Assembly: GCF_900106855.1 (NCBI RefSeq)
Contig: NZ_FNWI01000004.1
Location: 1-64,000 of the forward strand
Direction of reading: 5' to 3'
Source: Varibaculum massiliense
Lineage (GTDB): Bacteria; Actinomycetota; Actinomycetes; Actinomycetales; Actinomycetaceae
Length of the DNA: 64,000 bases
Part shown: positions 44,288 to 54,721 of the stretch, in pieces
Position numbering within the stretch: position 1 is the stretch's first letter
Layout: each line of letters starts with the position of its first letter
Translations under genes and position numbers: made by a program
The notes under the pieces: model-generated
Seen by the model: only the letters and a program-made list of their open reading frames with translations
Told to the model about the DNA's origin: nothing
Databases searched by the model: none

Positions 44288-45634
44288 GTGAAAACAGACG
44301 TGGAAAAACTGGAAGAAACCAGGGCTAAACTGACCGTCCAGGTACCCTACGAGGATCTGAAACCAGAAATTGACAAGGTATATAAGCAGCTAGGGAAACA
44401 AGTTTCCATTCCTGGCTTCCGCCCCGGTCACGTTCCCAATCAGATTATTGATCAACGGATTGGACGCGGTTATGTGCTTGAGCAGGCCATCAATGAACGC
44501 CTAGGGGATTTTTATGGTCGCGCTTTAAACGAAGCGAAGCTAACTCCTCTGGGGCAACCGGAAGTGGACGTGGTAGAGACTCCGGCGGTCGAGGGCAAAC
44601 CTGGTGGCGACCTCAAGTTCACCGCGGAAGTAGATATCGTTCCCGATTTCGAGCTGCCCTCCCTCGAAGGTGTTTCTCTCGAGGTAGCAAAGCTGGAAGT
44701 AAGCGATGAGGACGTAGAAAAGGAACTAGACCAACTGCGTGATCGCTTTGCCTCCCTAAAGACCGTAGAGCGTGCGGCGCAAGATGGGGACTTTACCTCT
44801 ATTGACATGGTCGCCAAGATTGGGGATGAGGAAGTAGATTCCGTTTCCGGGGTTTCCTACCAGATTGGCTCTCAGTCGATGCTCGAAGGCATGGATGAAG
44901 CCTTGAGTGGGATGAAGGCCGAGGAAACTACCGATTTCAAGTCAACTTTGAAGGGTGGAGAGCATGAGGGTGAAGAAGCCGAGGTTACTCTCACCTTGCA
45001 TAAGGTTAAAGAGCGAGAACTGCCCGAGGCTGATGATGATTTCGCGCAGATGGCATCGGAGTTCGATACTATTGGGGAACTGCGCACCGATTTGCGCGGC
45101 AATGTCGAGAAGATGCGCCGCCAGCAGCAGGCTTTAGAGGCGCGCGAGAAACTACAGGACTACCTGGTGGAAAACACTGATTTCCCGCTTCCGCAGAAGT
45201 TTATCGATGCCGAGGTTGATCGCCTAGCTGAAGGACAGGAAGATGCTGACCGCGAGGAACTCGCCGAGTCAGTTAAGAAACAGGCTAAGCAGCAGATTGT
45301 GGTTGATCGCATCGCCAATGACCGCGAGGTAGAAATCGACCCCAATGAGCTCTACCAGTCTATTTTTGAGATAGCGCAGATGTATGGGGTTGATCCTATG
45401 CAGATGCTACAGGATCAAAACCAGGTGGCCGCGATGGGTCAAGATTTGCGCCGTAATCGCGCCCTGGTATCGCTGCTACGAGAAGTGACCGTCAAGGACG
45501 AGGACGGTACCGAGATTGACCTTTCGGAGTTCACCAAGGATCCGGCGGAGGCTCGCGCCGAGCAGGCCGCGAAAGCTGCCGCTGAGGCTGCTGAGACCGA
45601 TAGCGAAGCCGAGACCAGTGAAGAAGAAAACTAG
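44288..45634 (+). CDS. tig: trigger factor
   Basis: A 448-residue ribosome-associated chaperone and peptidyl-prolyl isomerase. The N-terminal ribosome-binding domain contains G-F-R-P-G-H-V-P (about 42-49, the equivalent of the G-F-R-K-G-K-x-P loop), the FKBP domain spans about 150-245, and the C-terminal helical arms run to an acidic tail (S-E-A-E-T-S-E-E-E-N). GTG 44288 was chosen for GGGAG upstream and the family-like start K-T-D-V-E-K-L. It precedes clpP1-clpP2-clpX, the standard order, with a hairpin in between. Confidence 0.93.
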   Translation: MKTDVEKLEETRAKLTVQVPYEDLKPEIDKVYKQLGKQVSIPGFRPGHVPNQIIDQRIGRGYVLEQAINERLGDFYGRALNEAKLTPLGQPEVDVVETPAVEGKPGGDLKFTAEVDIVPDFELPSLEGVSLEVAKLEVSDEDVEKELDQLRDRFASLKTVERAAQDGDFTSIDMVAKIGDEEVDSVSGVSYQIGSQSMLEGMDEALSGMKAEETTDFKSTLKGGEHEGEEAEVTLTLHKVKERELPEADDDFAQMASEFDTIGELRTDLRGNVEKMRRQQQALEAREKLQDYLVENTDFPLPQKFIDAEVDRLAEGQEDADREELAESVKKQAKQQIVVDRIANDREVEIDPNELYQSIFEIAQMYGVDPMQMLQDQNQVAAMGQDLRRNRALVSLLREVTVKDEDGTEIDLSEFTKDPAEARAEQAAKAAAEAAETDSEAETSEEEN

Positions 45635-45664
45635 TAGCTAACGCTATCAGTAGAGTTTAAAGGC

Positions 45665-45698
45665 GGTGGGGCGGAAAGTGAAAGCTTTCCGCCCCACC
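45665..45698 (+). terminator. terminator-like hairpin after tig
   Basis: A 14-bp stem (45665-45678 with 45685-45698, six-base loop); downstream only a short ATTT, so efficiency is uncertain. A second smaller hairpin (45787-45793 with 45798-45804) lies before clpP1. Confidence 0.6.
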
Positions 45699-45850
45699 AG
45701 CATTTAACTCTCGCTATTCTCTTTCCGGGATGTACATTGCTAGGTTTCATGCGCTGAAAGCGTAAAAGGGCATGGCAGACAAGAAAACCGTCTCCAAAGA
45801 CGGTAGTTTGATAGAGAACCATTTTTAAGTCCCACAGATAAGGAACAACC

Positions 45851-46468
45851 GTGCAAACTGCGGCAGTAAAAAATGAGGGAGATCAGCCAAGCTCCCTAGC
45901 TTTAGGTGACCATGTTTTTAATAAGCTGTTAAAAGAACGGATTATTTGGTTGGGCTCGGAAGTAGCCGAGGACAACGCCAACCAGATTTGTGCCCAGATG
46001 ATGTTGTTGGCGGCGCAAGATCCGGAAAAACCGATTTTTCTTTACATTAATTCTCCGGGTGGCTCGGTAACTGCCGGCATGGCCATCTATGACACTATGC
46101 AATATATCGAACCGGAAGTAGTTACTGTGGCTTTGGGAATGGCGGCCTCGATGGGACAGCTGCTGCTGACTGCCGGTACCCCGGGGAAACGTTACGCGAC
46201 CCCTCATGCCCGGATTCTGATGCACCAACCCTCAGGGGGAGTGGGCGGTACCGCTTCTGATATTCGGATTAACGCTAACTTAATCCTGCAGATGAAACAG
46301 GAACTAGCCGAAATAAATGCCCAGCGTACCGGGAAATCAGTGGAAAAAATCCGGGAAGATTCAGAACGTGATCACTGGTTCACCGCTCAAGAGGCTCTCG
46401 AATACGGGTTTATTGACCACGTAATCGAATCGGCTCGCAATCTCGGCGCTGATGGAAAGGAACTCTAG
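45851..46468 (+). CDS. clpP1: ATP-dependent Clp protease proteolytic subunit 1
   Basis: A 205-residue Clp[10 protein letters not shown] near 95-103 holds the catalytic Ser, [10 protein letters not shown] near 119-128 the His, and D-H-W-F-T-A-Q-E-A near 171 the Asp region. GTG start with AAGGA upstream. Actinobacteria carry two ClpP paralogues that form a mixed tetradecamer; the second follows after five bases. Confidence 0.95.
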   Translation: MQTAAVKNEGDQPSSLALGDHVFNKLLKERIIWLGSEVAEDNANQICAQMMLLAAQDPEKPIFLYINSPGGSVTAGMAIYDTMQYIEPEVVTVALGMAASMGQLLLTAGTPGKRYATPHARILMHQPSGGVGGTASDIRINANLILQMKQELAEINAQRTGKSVEKIREDSERDHWFTAQEALEYGFIDHVIESARNLGADGKEL

Positions 46469-46473
46469 TAATC

Positions 46474-47139
46474 ATGACTTTCTCACCTCTTTATCCGGCG
46501 GGGGCGCCTCGCCTTTCCGCAAATATGCCGATTGATCGCTACGTGCTTCCCGAGTTTGAGGAACGCACCTCTTATGGATTCAAACGCCAAAACCCCTACA
46601 CCAAACTTTTCGATGAGCGGATTATTTTCCTGGGGGTACAGGTTGATGATTCTTCTGCCGATGACGTGATGGCGCAGCTGCTGGTGTTGGAGTCGCAAGA
46701 CCCCGATTCCCTTATCACCATGTACATTAACTCTCCCGGTGGTTCCTTCACCGCTATGACCGCCATCTATGACACTATGCAGTACGTAAAGCCACAGATT
46801 CAAACAGTCTGTTTGGGGCAGGCAGCTTCGGCGGCAGCAGTACTTTTGGCGGGGGGTTCTCCGGGCAGCCGCCTGGCTTTGCCGAACGCACGGATTGTTA
46901 TTCACCAGCCTTCGATGCAGGGCTCTCAGGGGCAAGCCACCGATATTGAAATTATTGCGGAAGAGATTGACCGGATGCGTACTTGGCTAGAAGAAACCAT
47001 TGCCAAGCACTCGGGACAGACTGCAGAGCAGGTACGCAAAGATATCGAACGCGATAAGATTCTTACCGCCCCTGCCGCTAAAGAATACGGTCTAATTGAC
47101 CAGGTTTTAGAGTCGCGGAAAACTCCGCTGAAACAGTAG
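46474..47139 (+). CDS. clpP2: ATP-dependent Clp protease proteolytic subunit 2
   Basis: A 221-residue ClpP paralogue. The N-terminus is longer than in ClpP1 (about 20 residues more). [11 protein letters not shown] near 108 includes the catalytic Ser and R-I-V-I-H-Q-P-S near 134 the His; R-D-K-I-L-T-A near 188 supplies the Asp. It begins five bases after clpP1 with A-A-G-G-A-A upstream, so the two subunits are made together. Confidence 0.95.
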   Translation: MTFSPLYPAGAPRLSANMPIDRYVLPEFEERTSYGFKRQNPYTKLFDERIIFLGVQVDDSSADDVMAQLLVLESQDPDSLITMYINSPGGSFTAMTAIYDTMQYVKPQIQTVCLGQAASAAAVLLAGGSPGSRLALPNARIVIHQPSMQGSQGQATDIEIIAEEIDRMRTWLEETIAKHSGQTAEQVRKDIERDKILTAPAAKEYGLIDQVLESRKTPLKQ

Positions 47140-47224
47140 GCACCGCCTAGCTAGCGTGCCGCGCTGGCAAGCTGCAAAAATACCTTTAGGCTAGGAGATG
47201 CAGATTTAATTTAGGAGGAACCGG

Positions 47225-48466
47225 GTGGAGGACGAGGTCGAGCTGCTCAAGTGCTCGTTTTGCGGCAAGACTCAACGGCAAGTGCGCAAACTGATTGCCG
47301 GGCCGGCGGTCTATATCTGTAACGAGTGCGTTGATCTTTGTAACGAGATCATGGAAGAGGACACCGCGAAGCATTCGCAGGATAAAGCTAAGCCCCTGCC
47401 GAAGCCTAAAGAAGTCTATGATTTCCTCAATCACTACGTAATTGGGCAAGACCAGGCTAAACGGGCGCTTTCGGTCGCTGTATATAACCATTACAAACGG
47501 GTGCAGGCGAAAGAACGGGGACAGAATATCGACATGTCTTTGACGAAGTCGAATATTTTGCTGTTAGGGCCCACTGGTTGCGGTAAAACCCATTTGGCGC
47601 GTTCTTTGGCGAAATTGCTTAACGTCCCGTTTGCAATAGTAGATGCTACCGCTTTAACTGAAGCCGGATACGTGGGTGAAGACGTTGAGAATATCCTGCT
47701 GAAGTTAATTAATGCTGCCGATGGCGATATTAAACGCGCCGAACGCGGAATTATTTATATCGACGAGATTGATAAAATTTCTCGTAAAGCGGAGAACGCC
47801 TCCATTACCCGGGATGTATCGGGGGAGGGCGTACAGCAGGCGCTACTGAAGATTATTGAGGGTACGGTGGCATCGGTACCTCCGCAAGGGGGACGCAAAC
47901 ATCCGCATCAAGAATATTTAGAGATTGATACCAACTCGATTCTGTTTATTGCGGCGGGTGCTTTTGCGGGAATTGATGAGATAGTTAAGTCCCGGCTGGG
48001 GCAACATTCCACCGGGTTCGGATCTTCTCTGAAGTCTACTGCCGAACATGGTGACCTTTATGCGCAGGTAACCGCGGATGATTTGCATCGCTTTGGTCTT
48101 ATCCCGGAGTTTATTGGTCGTTTGCCCGTTCTCACTTCCGTAAAGGAACTTACCGAGTCTGACCTGGTGCGGGTATTGGTGGAGCCAGAAAACTCCCTAG
48201 TTGCCCAGTATTGTTCCCTGTTTGAGCTTGATGGAATTGACCTGCATTTTACCGACGGGGCGATTCACGCCATGGCGCGGATGGCCAGGGAGCGTGGCAC
48301 CGGAGCGCGGGCGCTTTCTTCCATTATGGAGGCCGTGCTTAAAGAAACCATGTTCGAGGTTCCTTCCCAACCGGATGTCCGTTCCGTGACTATTACCGAA
48401 GAGGTAGTGAACCAGGGGGCTAAACCTACCCTGTTAGAAGCGGTTTCCCGTTCCAAAACTGCCTAA
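47225..48466 (+). CDS. clpX: ATP-dependent Clp protease ATPase subunit ClpX
   Basis: A 413-residue AAA+ unfoldase. The N-terminal zinc finger is C-S-F-C-G-K (9-14) with C-N-E-C-V-D-L-C (35-42). Walker A G-P-T-G-C-G-K-T lies near 115-122, Walker [10 protein letters not shown] near 178, and the loop F-I-G-R-L-P near 302 is typical of ClpX; I-G-Q-D-Q-A-K near 74 is the start of the AAA domain. GTG start preceded by AGGAGG. It feeds substrates to the ClpP1P2 complex encoded just upstream. Confidence 0.95.
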   Translation: MEDEVELLKCSFCGKTQRQVRKLIAGPAVYICNECVDLCNEIMEEDTAKHSQDKAKPLPKPKEVYDFLNHYVIGQDQAKRALSVAVYNHYKRVQAKERGQNIDMSLTKSNILLLGPTGCGKTHLARSLAKLLNVPFAIVDATALTEAGYVGEDVENILLKLINAADGDIKRAERGIIYIDEIDKISRKAENASITRDVSGEGVQQALLKIIEGTVASVPPQGGRKHPHQEYLEIDTNSILFIAAGAFAGIDEIVKSRLGQHSTGFGSSLKSTAEHGDLYAQVTADDLHRFGLIPEFIGRLPVLTSVKELTESDLVRVLVEPENSLVAQYCSLFELDGIDLHFTDGAIHAMARMARERGTGARALSSIMEAVLKETMFEVPSQPDVRSVTITEEVVNQGAKPTLLEAVSRSKTA

Positions 48467-48513
48467 CTTGGACAGGGCTCGCCCTCGCTCTCGTCCTCGT
48501 TTATTCTTAATGC

Positions 48514-48837
48514 ATGAGCAATCAACAGGGAAAACCGACTGGTGATTTCGTACCGCCGCAGCTGGCTCAAGCACGTGCCACTATCGATAATATCGATGCC
48601 GCTTTGATTCATATCTTGGCCGAACGCTTTAAATGCACCCAAAAGGTGGGGTATCTAAAGGCAGAGCTGGGACTTAACCCGGAAGATAAGGCTAGAGAAA
48701 AACAGCAGGTAGCAAGGCTGCGGGCGTTAGCGGAAGAAGCAGGCTTAGATCCGGTATTTGCGGAAAAATTCTTGAACTTTATCGTTGAGGAAGTTATCCG
48801 CCACCATATTGATATTGCTGAACAACAGCGCGGCTAG
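48514..48837 (+). CDS. chorismate mutase (AroQ type)
   Basis: A 107-residue all-helical AroQ-class protein: A-R-A-T-I-D-N-I-D-A-A-L-I-H-I-L-A-E-R-F (helix 1 with the conserved I-D and R), K-V-G-Y-L-K-A-E (catalytic Lys), D-K-A-R-E-K-Q-Q-V-A-R-L-R and F-I-V-E-E-V-I-R (helix 3). The short stand-alone form converts chorismate to prephenate for Phe/Tyr synthesis. It starts 48 bases after clpX and converges with the acyl-CoA ligase gene. Confidence 0.88.
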   Translation: MSNQQGKPTGDFVPPQLAQARATIDNIDAALIHILAERFKCTQKVGYLKAELGLNPEDKAREKQQVARLRALAEEAGLDPVFAEKFLNFIVEEVIRHHIDIAEQQRG

Positions 48838-48889
48838 CCCTACAGACAAGTGTCCGAAATAGGGCAGGGAATAAGCTGGTGGCTGAACG

Positions 48890-50803
48890 TTAATCTTCTT
48901 CTAAAGGACCGCCGTAGATAGCATCAATTTCATGCTTGAAGCGTTTTAGAACCACCGATCGTTTAACTTTTAACGAAGGAGTCATAGTCCCGTTTTCTAA
49001 GGAAAAATCAGTGGTTAACACCCTAATTTTACGGATAGATTCGGCGCGAGAAACCTTTTGGTTAGTGCGGGCCACTGCCCGTTCCAAAGATTTGAGCACT
49101 GCCGGGTGGCGAGCGGCAGCAGAAACATCCATCGGCGGCAGATTATGGTTACGCAGCCAGCCTGGAAGCATTTCTGAATCCAAGGTAACCAGTGCCGCAA
49201 TGAAGGGGCGGCGATCTCCCACCGCTACCACATTCGAGATTAGTGGGTGTCCCCGCAGACCGTCTTCTAGTACTTCCGGAGAAACATTCTTACCTCCGGC
49301 AGTAACAATAATTTCTTTCATGCGACCGGTGATATATAAGAAACCATCGGCATCAATCCAGCCTTTGTCTTCGGTGTGCATCCAGCCGTCTTCGGTATAC
49401 AGCTCGGCGGTTTCTTTCTCCAAATTGAGGTAGCCAGGGGACATAGGCTCGCCCTTGAACAATACTTCACCCTGGTCAGAAATACGTGCGGCAATCCCGG
49501 GAATTGGCTGCCCCACGGAACCTATTTTGGCGCGAGCTGGTACGTTCACGGCGGCCGGTCCTAAGGTTTCGGTCAGACCATAGCCTTCGCAAACTGCGAC
49601 TCCAATACCGCGGAAAAAGTGTCCTAAACGGGTAGAGAGGGGACCGCCCCCAGAAATAATATACCCGGCGTTTCCTCCCAAAAGGCTCGTAAGCCGCGAT
49701 AACACTAGTTGGTAAAAAACTTGCCGACGAATCTTTAACGCCCGGGAAGGCCCCTCCGGGGTGTCGAGAGCCTTGGAATAGTCAATAGCGGATTTGGCGG
49801 CCAGTCGGAACAAACGCAGCTTTATCCCGGTTCCTGCCGAGGCATCGGCGGCATTGTAAATCTTTTCCAGGACGCGGGGGACTGCCAACAGGTAGGAAGG
49901 TTTAAAAGAGGTGAGATCTGCCAGGAGATTCTTGGTATCGGGTACTAATCCGAGCACTCCTGGTCCTACGAGGGCGCCCCAGGAAACCATCCGTGCCAGC
50001 GCATGAGCTACTGGTAGGAATAGCAGGCAGCGGGTGGTTTTTTGCATCCCAATTTCTGCCATATAATCCAACGCATTCAATATTAAACTGCTGGCATTGC
50101 GTTGGGTGATAATAGTGCCTTTGGGATGCCCAGTAGTTCCGGAAGTATAAATAATGGTGGCAATAGTATCCCCGGTGATTTGGGCGTTATAAGAGTCAAT
50201 AACTGCCGGAGCGATTTGCCGACCCGCCTCAATAATGGTGAGTAAATCTCCGGCTGCCAGTGAAAATATCCGGCATTTTTGGTCTGCACGCGTCGCTACT
50301 GCCTGGATTAGTTCCTGAGAGGACTGGTTAGCGGCAATTGCATAACGAATATCGGAGTCCTGTAAGATCCATTCGATTTGCGCGGCAGAGTCGGTTTCGT
50401 AAATCGGAACGGTAATAATCCCAATGGCTAGCGCTGCCATATCAATCAAGGTCCACTCATAGGAGGTAGGACCGTGCAAGGCTAAGCGGTCGCCAGGTTT
50501 TAGACCAATCCCCAGGAGCCCGCGAGATACGGAACTAATTTCGTCCCAGAATTCGCCAGCAGAGACTTTGCGCCATTGTTCCCCCAGCATGGTTTTTTGT
50601 TCAATAACCGTTTGGTTAGGGTTTTGGGTAACGCGACGGCGAAACAGGGAAACAATATTGTCGTGTTCAGAGCGGATATGGGTTGCCGGCATGGAAAACT
50701 CTTTTAATTTACCGGGAGTGTCCCCGGCTACCGCAATTGTTCCGGGGGGAAAACTAAATCCCTTGTCTGCTTCCACGGGTTTCTCCTTAAACCGTTTAAT
50801 CAT
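48890..50803 (-). CDS. long-chain acyl-CoA synthetase (AMP-forming)
   Basis: A 637-residue adenylate-forming enzyme of the FadD15/long-chain class. I-I-Y-T-S-G-T-T-G-H-P-K-G (about 218-230) is the P-loop, G-Y-G-L-T-E-T near 410 the A5 motif, D-G-W-M-H-T-E-D-K-G near 474 the A7 region and G-R-M-K-E-I-I-V-T-A-G-G-K-N-V-S-P near 494 the hinge and catalytic region. It activates fatty acids as acyl-CoA in the cytoplasm or at the membrane. It lies 19 bases downstream of valS on the same strand, suggesting co-transcription. A paralogue with the same signatures is at 60332-62149. Confidence 0.92.
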   Translation of the reverse strand: MIKRFKEKPVEADKGFSFPPGTIAVAGDTPGKLKEFSMPATHIRSEHDNIVSLFRRRVTQNPNQTVIEQKTMLGEQWRKVSAGEFWDEISSVSRGLLGIGLKPGDRLALHGPTSYEWTLIDMAALAIGIITVPIYETDSAAQIEWILQDSDIRYAIAANQSSQELIQAVATRADQKCRIFSLAAGDLLTIIEAGRQIAPAVIDSYNAQITGDTIATIIYTSGTTGHPKGTIITQRNASSLILNALDYMAEIGMQKTTRCLLFLPVAHALARMVSWGALVGPGVLGLVPDTKNLLADLTSFKPSYLLAVPRVLEKIYNAADASAGTGIKLRLFRLAAKSAIDYSKALDTPEGPSRALKIRRQVFYQLVLSRLTSLLGGNAGYIISGGGPLSTRLGHFFRGIGVAVCEGYGLTETLGPAAVNVPARAKIGSVGQPIPGIAARISDQGEVLFKGEPMSPGYLNLEKETAELYTEDGWMHTEDKGWIDADGFLYITGRMKEIIVTAGGKNVSPEVLEDGLRGHPLISNVVAVGDRRPFIAALVTLDSEMLPGWLRNHNLPPMDVSAAARHPAVLKSLERAVARTNQKVSRAESIRKIRVLTTDFSLENGTMTPSLKVKRSVVLKRFKHEIDAIYGGPLEED

Positions 50804-50822
50804 AACTTTAGTTTATCCTAAG

Positions 50823-53510
50823 TTACTTCCGTACTTTCTTGGGGGGAGGGGTGCCGAGCACCGCATCCTGCGTGGTAACCTGCAGGTCGGATTGTTGATT
50901 TACCTCAACTTTTACCGTACCGGTTAGGGAGGCAGCCGCATCGAGATCAGCGCGTACCGTCGGCAGATTTTCCGCTGACCAATCATCGGCATAAACAATA
51001 GTTACCTGCTCGAATGGGGTGCGCTGTCCCACTTTGGCTTCCGACTTTACCTTACGGAGCACGCTCAGCGTGTCGCCGGCCAATTTCAAAAGATGTGCAT
51101 CTCCTGCGGCGGCGTGCAGAGCCGGGGTAACCTGCGGCCAAGGAGCTGTATGGACGGAACCGGTACGGTACCAAGACCAAACTTCTTCTGCCGCATAAGG
51201 CAGGAACGGCGCCAGCAGCCGGGTGACGTTATCGACCACAATCGCCAGGGCACTGCGGGCAGAATCTTGCACGTCCTGCTCCCAATTCCCGGCAAAATTA
51301 TGGGCGCGATCTTTAACCAGCTCAAGGTAGTTATCGCAAAAATCCCAGAAGAAAGACTCGGTTTGCTCTAGGGCGCGGGTGTGGTCATAGTTATCAAAAG
51401 CGGTGGTAGCCCCGGTAATAACTTCGTTTAGACGGGCAATCACCGCTTTGTCCAAGGGAGTGGTTACCTTTGCGGGGTCAAGACGTAGCCCCGCGTCCTC
51501 GGTCATCGAAAGCGCAAACTTGGAGGCGTTGAGCAGTTTCATCGCTAGGCGCCGCCCAATCTTCATCTGCGCTTCCTCAAACGCAGTATCGGTACCCAGG
51601 CGAGCGGCAGCCGCCCAATAGCGCACCGAGTCCGATCCGTGCTTTTCTAGCAGCCCCATGGGGGTAACTACATTGCCCTTAGACTTCGACATCTTCTTGC
51701 GATCCGGATCCAGAATCCAGCCGGAAATCGCGGCGTTCTTAAAGGGCAGAGCCCCGAATTCTAAGTGGGCACGCACTACGGTAGAGAACAGCCAGGTGCG
51801 GATAATATCTTGACCTTGAGGACGCACATCCATGGGGTAGACCCGCTTAAAGAGGTCTTCATCTCGCAGCCAGCCGCCGGCAATCTGGGGAGTTAGGGAA
51901 GAGGTCGCCCAGGTGTCCAAAATATCTACTTCCGCGGCGAACCCGCCGGCTTTGCCGCGTTGCTCCGCGGTGAAGCCGGCGGGAACATCGCTGGTGGGAT
52001 CAATCGGAAGGGCTTCCTCGGCAGGCATAATCACTTGGTCATAATCGATTTCGCCATTCTGGTCAATGCGGTACCAAAGCGGAATCGGTACCCCGAAGAA
52101 GCGCTGACGCGAAACCAACCAGTCATTATGCAGACCATGTACCCAATTGGAGTAGCGTACCTTCATAAAATCGGGATGGAATTTAAGTTCCTCGCCGCGT
52201 GCTAGCAGCTCACTATTGAGGTTGTCGCGGTGTCCGGTCAAAGTGTAGTCACTGCCCCCATTGCGGATATACCATTGCCGGGACATCACGATTTCCAGAG
52301 GGCGGTCGCCTTTTTCAAAGAAATTGGTTTGCCGCATAGTTTTTTGCGGTTCCCCTTGTAACTCTCCGCTTTCTTTCAGGGCATCCACTACGATTTGCCG
52401 GGCAGAGAAAGTAGTCTTCCCGCGGATAGCATCCATAAGTTCAATACCTGCCGGATCGGTAATCCAATCAGTCGGCTCGTGAGTAATCCGGCCATCTTTC
52501 GCCAGAATCACCCGGGTAGGTAGGTCGAGTTCACGCCACCACTGAACATCGGTGACATCACCGAAAGTACAGCACATAGCGATGCCGGCACCCTTATCCA
52601 TTTCGGCTGCCGGGTGCGCCAATACCGGAACCTCTACGTTAAAGCCGGGACTAGTAACGGTTTTACCAAAAAGATGCTGATAACGTTGGTCGTCTGGGTG
52701 TGCTACCAAGCAGCAGCAAGCTGCTAGCAGTTCGGGACGGGTAGTTTCAATTACTACGTCTTCCCCATCCGGAAGATGGAACGCGAGCGCATGGTAAAAA
52801 CCGGGATAGTCACGCGCCTCTAGTTCGGCTTGTGCCACCGCGGTTTGGAAAGTAACATCCCACAGCCCGGGAGCCGCCGACTGATAGGCTTCCCCGCGTT
52901 TTAAATTGCGCAAAAAGGCAGTTTGGGCAACCTTTTGAGAATCTTTCGAAATGGTTTGATACTGATGCTTCCAGTCGACGCTGAGTCCCAGCCGCCGCCA
53001 GAGTGCCTCAAAGGACTTTTCGTCCTCTTTGGTTAACTGTTCGCACAGCTCAATAAAGTTCTTACGAGAAATCGGCACCTGATCGCGGGCTTTAACCGAT
53101 TTGGAATCCCCATGATGAGGCGGCACAAAATCCGGGTCGTAAGGCAAGGTAGGATCGCAGCGGACTCCGTAATAGTTTTGGGCGCGCCGCTCAGTAGGCA
53201 GCCCATTATCGTCCCAACCCATGGGATAAAACACCGCTTTGCCCCGCATTCGCTGGTAGCGAGCGAGACAATCGGTGTGGGTATAGGAAAACACGTGTCC
53301 CACGTGCAAAGATCCAGAGGCCGTAGGCGGGGGAGTGTCGATAGAGAAAACTTCAGAGCGCTGCGCATCGCGGTCAAACGCATAAACCTGCTGCTCTTCC
53401 CAAATCTTAGCCCAGCGTTCTTCGAGGCCGTCTACGCTTACTCGCTGAGGAACCTGAGGGGCGGGTAAGTTCAGATTGGTTAAATCCCGGTGATCGTGGG
53501 GATTACTCAT
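50823..53510 (-). CDS. valS: valyl-tRNA synthetase
   Basis: An 895-residue class I synthetase. P-P-P-T-A-S-G-S-L-H-V-G-H-V-F-S (HIGH motif, about 59-74), M-G-W-D-D-N-G-L-P-T-E-R near 97, the CP1 editing domain (about 200-380), and K-K-M-S-K-S-K-G-N (KMSKS, about 598). The absence of a long C-terminal coiled coil and the N-G-L-P-T-E form point to the archaeal-like (type 2) ValS found in some actinobacteria. G-G-A-G precedes the ATG. The acyl-CoA ligase gene follows directly. Confidence 0.93.
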   Translation of the reverse strand: MSNPHDHRDLTNLNLPAPQVPQRVSVDGLEERWAKIWEEQQVYAFDRDAQRSEVFSIDTPPPTASGSLHVGHVFSYTHTDCLARYQRMRGKAVFYPMGWDDNGLPTERRAQNYYGVRCDPTLPYDPDFVPPHHGDSKSVKARDQVPISRKNFIELCEQLTKEDEKSFEALWRRLGLSVDWKHQYQTISKDSQKVAQTAFLRNLKRGEAYQSAAPGLWDVTFQTAVAQAELEARDYPGFYHALAFHLPDGEDVVIETTRPELLAACCCLVAHPDDQRYQHLFGKTVTSPGFNVEVPVLAHPAAEMDKGAGIAMCCTFGDVTDVQWWRELDLPTRVILAKDGRITHEPTDWITDPAGIELMDAIRGKTTFSARQIVVDALKESGELQGEPQKTMRQTNFFEKGDRPLEIVMSRQWYIRNGGSDYTLTGHRDNLNSELLARGEELKFHPDFMKVRYSNWVHGLHNDWLVSRQRFFGVPIPLWYRIDQNGEIDYDQVIMPAEEALPIDPTSDVPAGFTAEQRGKAGGFAAEVDILDTWATSSLTPQIAGGWLRDEDLFKRVYPMDVRPQGQDIIRTWLFSTVVRAHLEFGALPFKNAAISGWILDPDRKKMSKSKGNVVTPMGLLEKHGSDSVRYWAAAARLGTDTAFEEAQMKIGRRLAMKLLNASKFALSMTEDAGLRLDPAKVTTPLDKAVIARLNEVITGATTAFDNYDHTRALEQTESFFWDFCDNYLELVKDRAHNFAGNWEQDVQDSARSALAIVVDNVTRLLAPFLPYAAEEVWSWYRTGSVHTAPWPQVTPALHAAAGDAHLLKLAGDTLSVLRKVKSEAKVGQRTPFEQVTIVYADDWSAENLPTVRADLDAAASLTGTVKVEVNQQSDLQVTTQDAVLGTPPPKKVRK

Positions 53511-53675
53511 CGGCCATCTCCTATTTCATCTTTTCCCTATTTACCGCCGGTTTTGTATTCCAAGGCAGTAATTGGCGCTTACATACCCTACTAAACTACT
53601 CGGTTTCGCAGACCAACCCCAAAATCTTGCCCTGCTCCCTCGAGGTACCTAAAGCACTGAAAACACTGGCCGTTT

Positions 53676-53734
53676 AGTAAAGCCTGCCACCCGGAATCAT
53701 TAATGGCGACCAAAAACGGGTGACAGGCTTTACT
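53676..53734. repeat. long imperfect inverted repeat between valS and the membrane cluster
   Basis: Arms of 18 bases (53676-53693 and 53717-53734) with one mismatch around a 23-base loop. No T-run follows on either strand. It lies after the stop of the minus-strand gene at 53756 and before valS; terminator or stability element is the likeliest role. Confidence 0.6.
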
Positions 53735-53755
53735 GTCAGTTGCAACCAGCAGCCG

Positions 53756-54718
53756 CTAACTATTTTTTAGTTTTCCTCCATTTTCACGGGCAATCTGCTG
53801 GTTATAAGGGGTATCCCAATAAACCTCTTGGGTGAAGGGATCGCGCCTAGTAGAGCGCACCTTATAGATGTGGTACCCGAACACCACTACATTGGCCAGC
53901 AGAGCGGCTGCCGAGAGCAAGAACATGGCAGTGGGGTTGTGGGCGCTGCGGTGAGCAAACATGGAATCTTGCATAAAATGCGGGAAGGTTAGCACTATCG
54001 CTGACCAGAAGGTCAAAGTGTAAGCCCGGTATTGAATCCAGGCGCCTTTCCCGAAAGCCAGGAAGGCGGGGATGGTACAGGAGGCCAACAAGGCCACCCC
54101 CGAATACCAGGCGCGATCCGCTAGGCAGTTATAAACATAAGCAACATTCCACAGGTCATAAGCGATAATCCAACCGATAGTCAGGTCGCCCCAAATGATC
54201 TGTTTATTCTTGCCTTTGGATACATAGATTCCCATCCAGCCCGAAATCATTAGGAAGTTTAAGATTCCGGCTAGTCCGTTCATGATGTTCCAGGGGCCAC
54301 CCCAGGTGACCATGCCTTGCGTGGGATCTACCCCGTGGATGCCGTAGCACTGGAAATCGCGAATCACCGCTTCGATAATGTTTACCGCCAAGATAAACGG
54401 CGGGATGCACAGGTACCAGCGTTTATCACGCAGTTTCGGGAAATATTGTAACGCCACCAGTGATAACGACCCGATTAGGGCGGAGTATTGCTTCACTATC
54501 GGGAACCAACCGTCCGAGTTGGTGCCAGCGCGCGAATAGGGCCACCAAAAAATCGTCAGCGCCAGCGGAATCACAATGAATACCGCAATCGCCACCCATT
54601 TATAGCGGATCGCTAGCCAGGCCATTATCGCCAGCCCCGCGATCACTACCACTAGCATCAGGTAGTCGTACCACTGACCAAGTTCAAAAAAGAATAAAGT
54701 CGGATAATCCGGTTTCAT
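53756..54718 (-). CDS. DUF5692-like multi-pass membrane protein
   Basis: A 320-residue protein with about nine hydrophobic helices. It shares a clear pattern with the 448-residue protein at 55987-57333: G-W-F-P near 88, N-I-I-E-A-V-I-R-D near 127, G-G-P-W-N near 152, W-I-I-A-Y-D-L-W-N near 205 and N-C-L-A-D-x-x-W-Y, followed by A-S-C-T-I-P-A-F and K-G-A-W-I-Q-Y-R. I recall this family as DUF5692, found in anaerobic actinobacteria and relatives, with no established function. Conserved Asp, Glu and Trp inside helices suggest ion or small-molecule handling. It follows the SRPBCC-like gene by three bases, so the two form an operon. Confidence 0.75.
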   Translation of the reverse strand: MKPDYPTLFFFELGQWYDYLMLVVVIAGLAIMAWLAIRYKWVAIAVFIVIPLALTIFWWPYSRAGTNSDGWFPIVKQYSALIGSLSLVALQYFPKLRDKRWYLCIPPFILAVNIIEAVIRDFQCYGIHGVDPTQGMVTWGGPWNIMNGLAGILNFLMISGWMGIYVSKGKNKQIIWGDLTIGWIIAYDLWNVAYVYNCLADRAWYSGVALLASCTIPAFLAFGKGAWIQYRAYTLTFWSAIVLTFPHFMQDSMFAHRSAHNPTAMFLLSAAALLANVVVFGYHIYKVRSTRRDPFTQEVYWDTPYNQQIARENGGKLKNS

Positions 54719-54721
54719 CAG

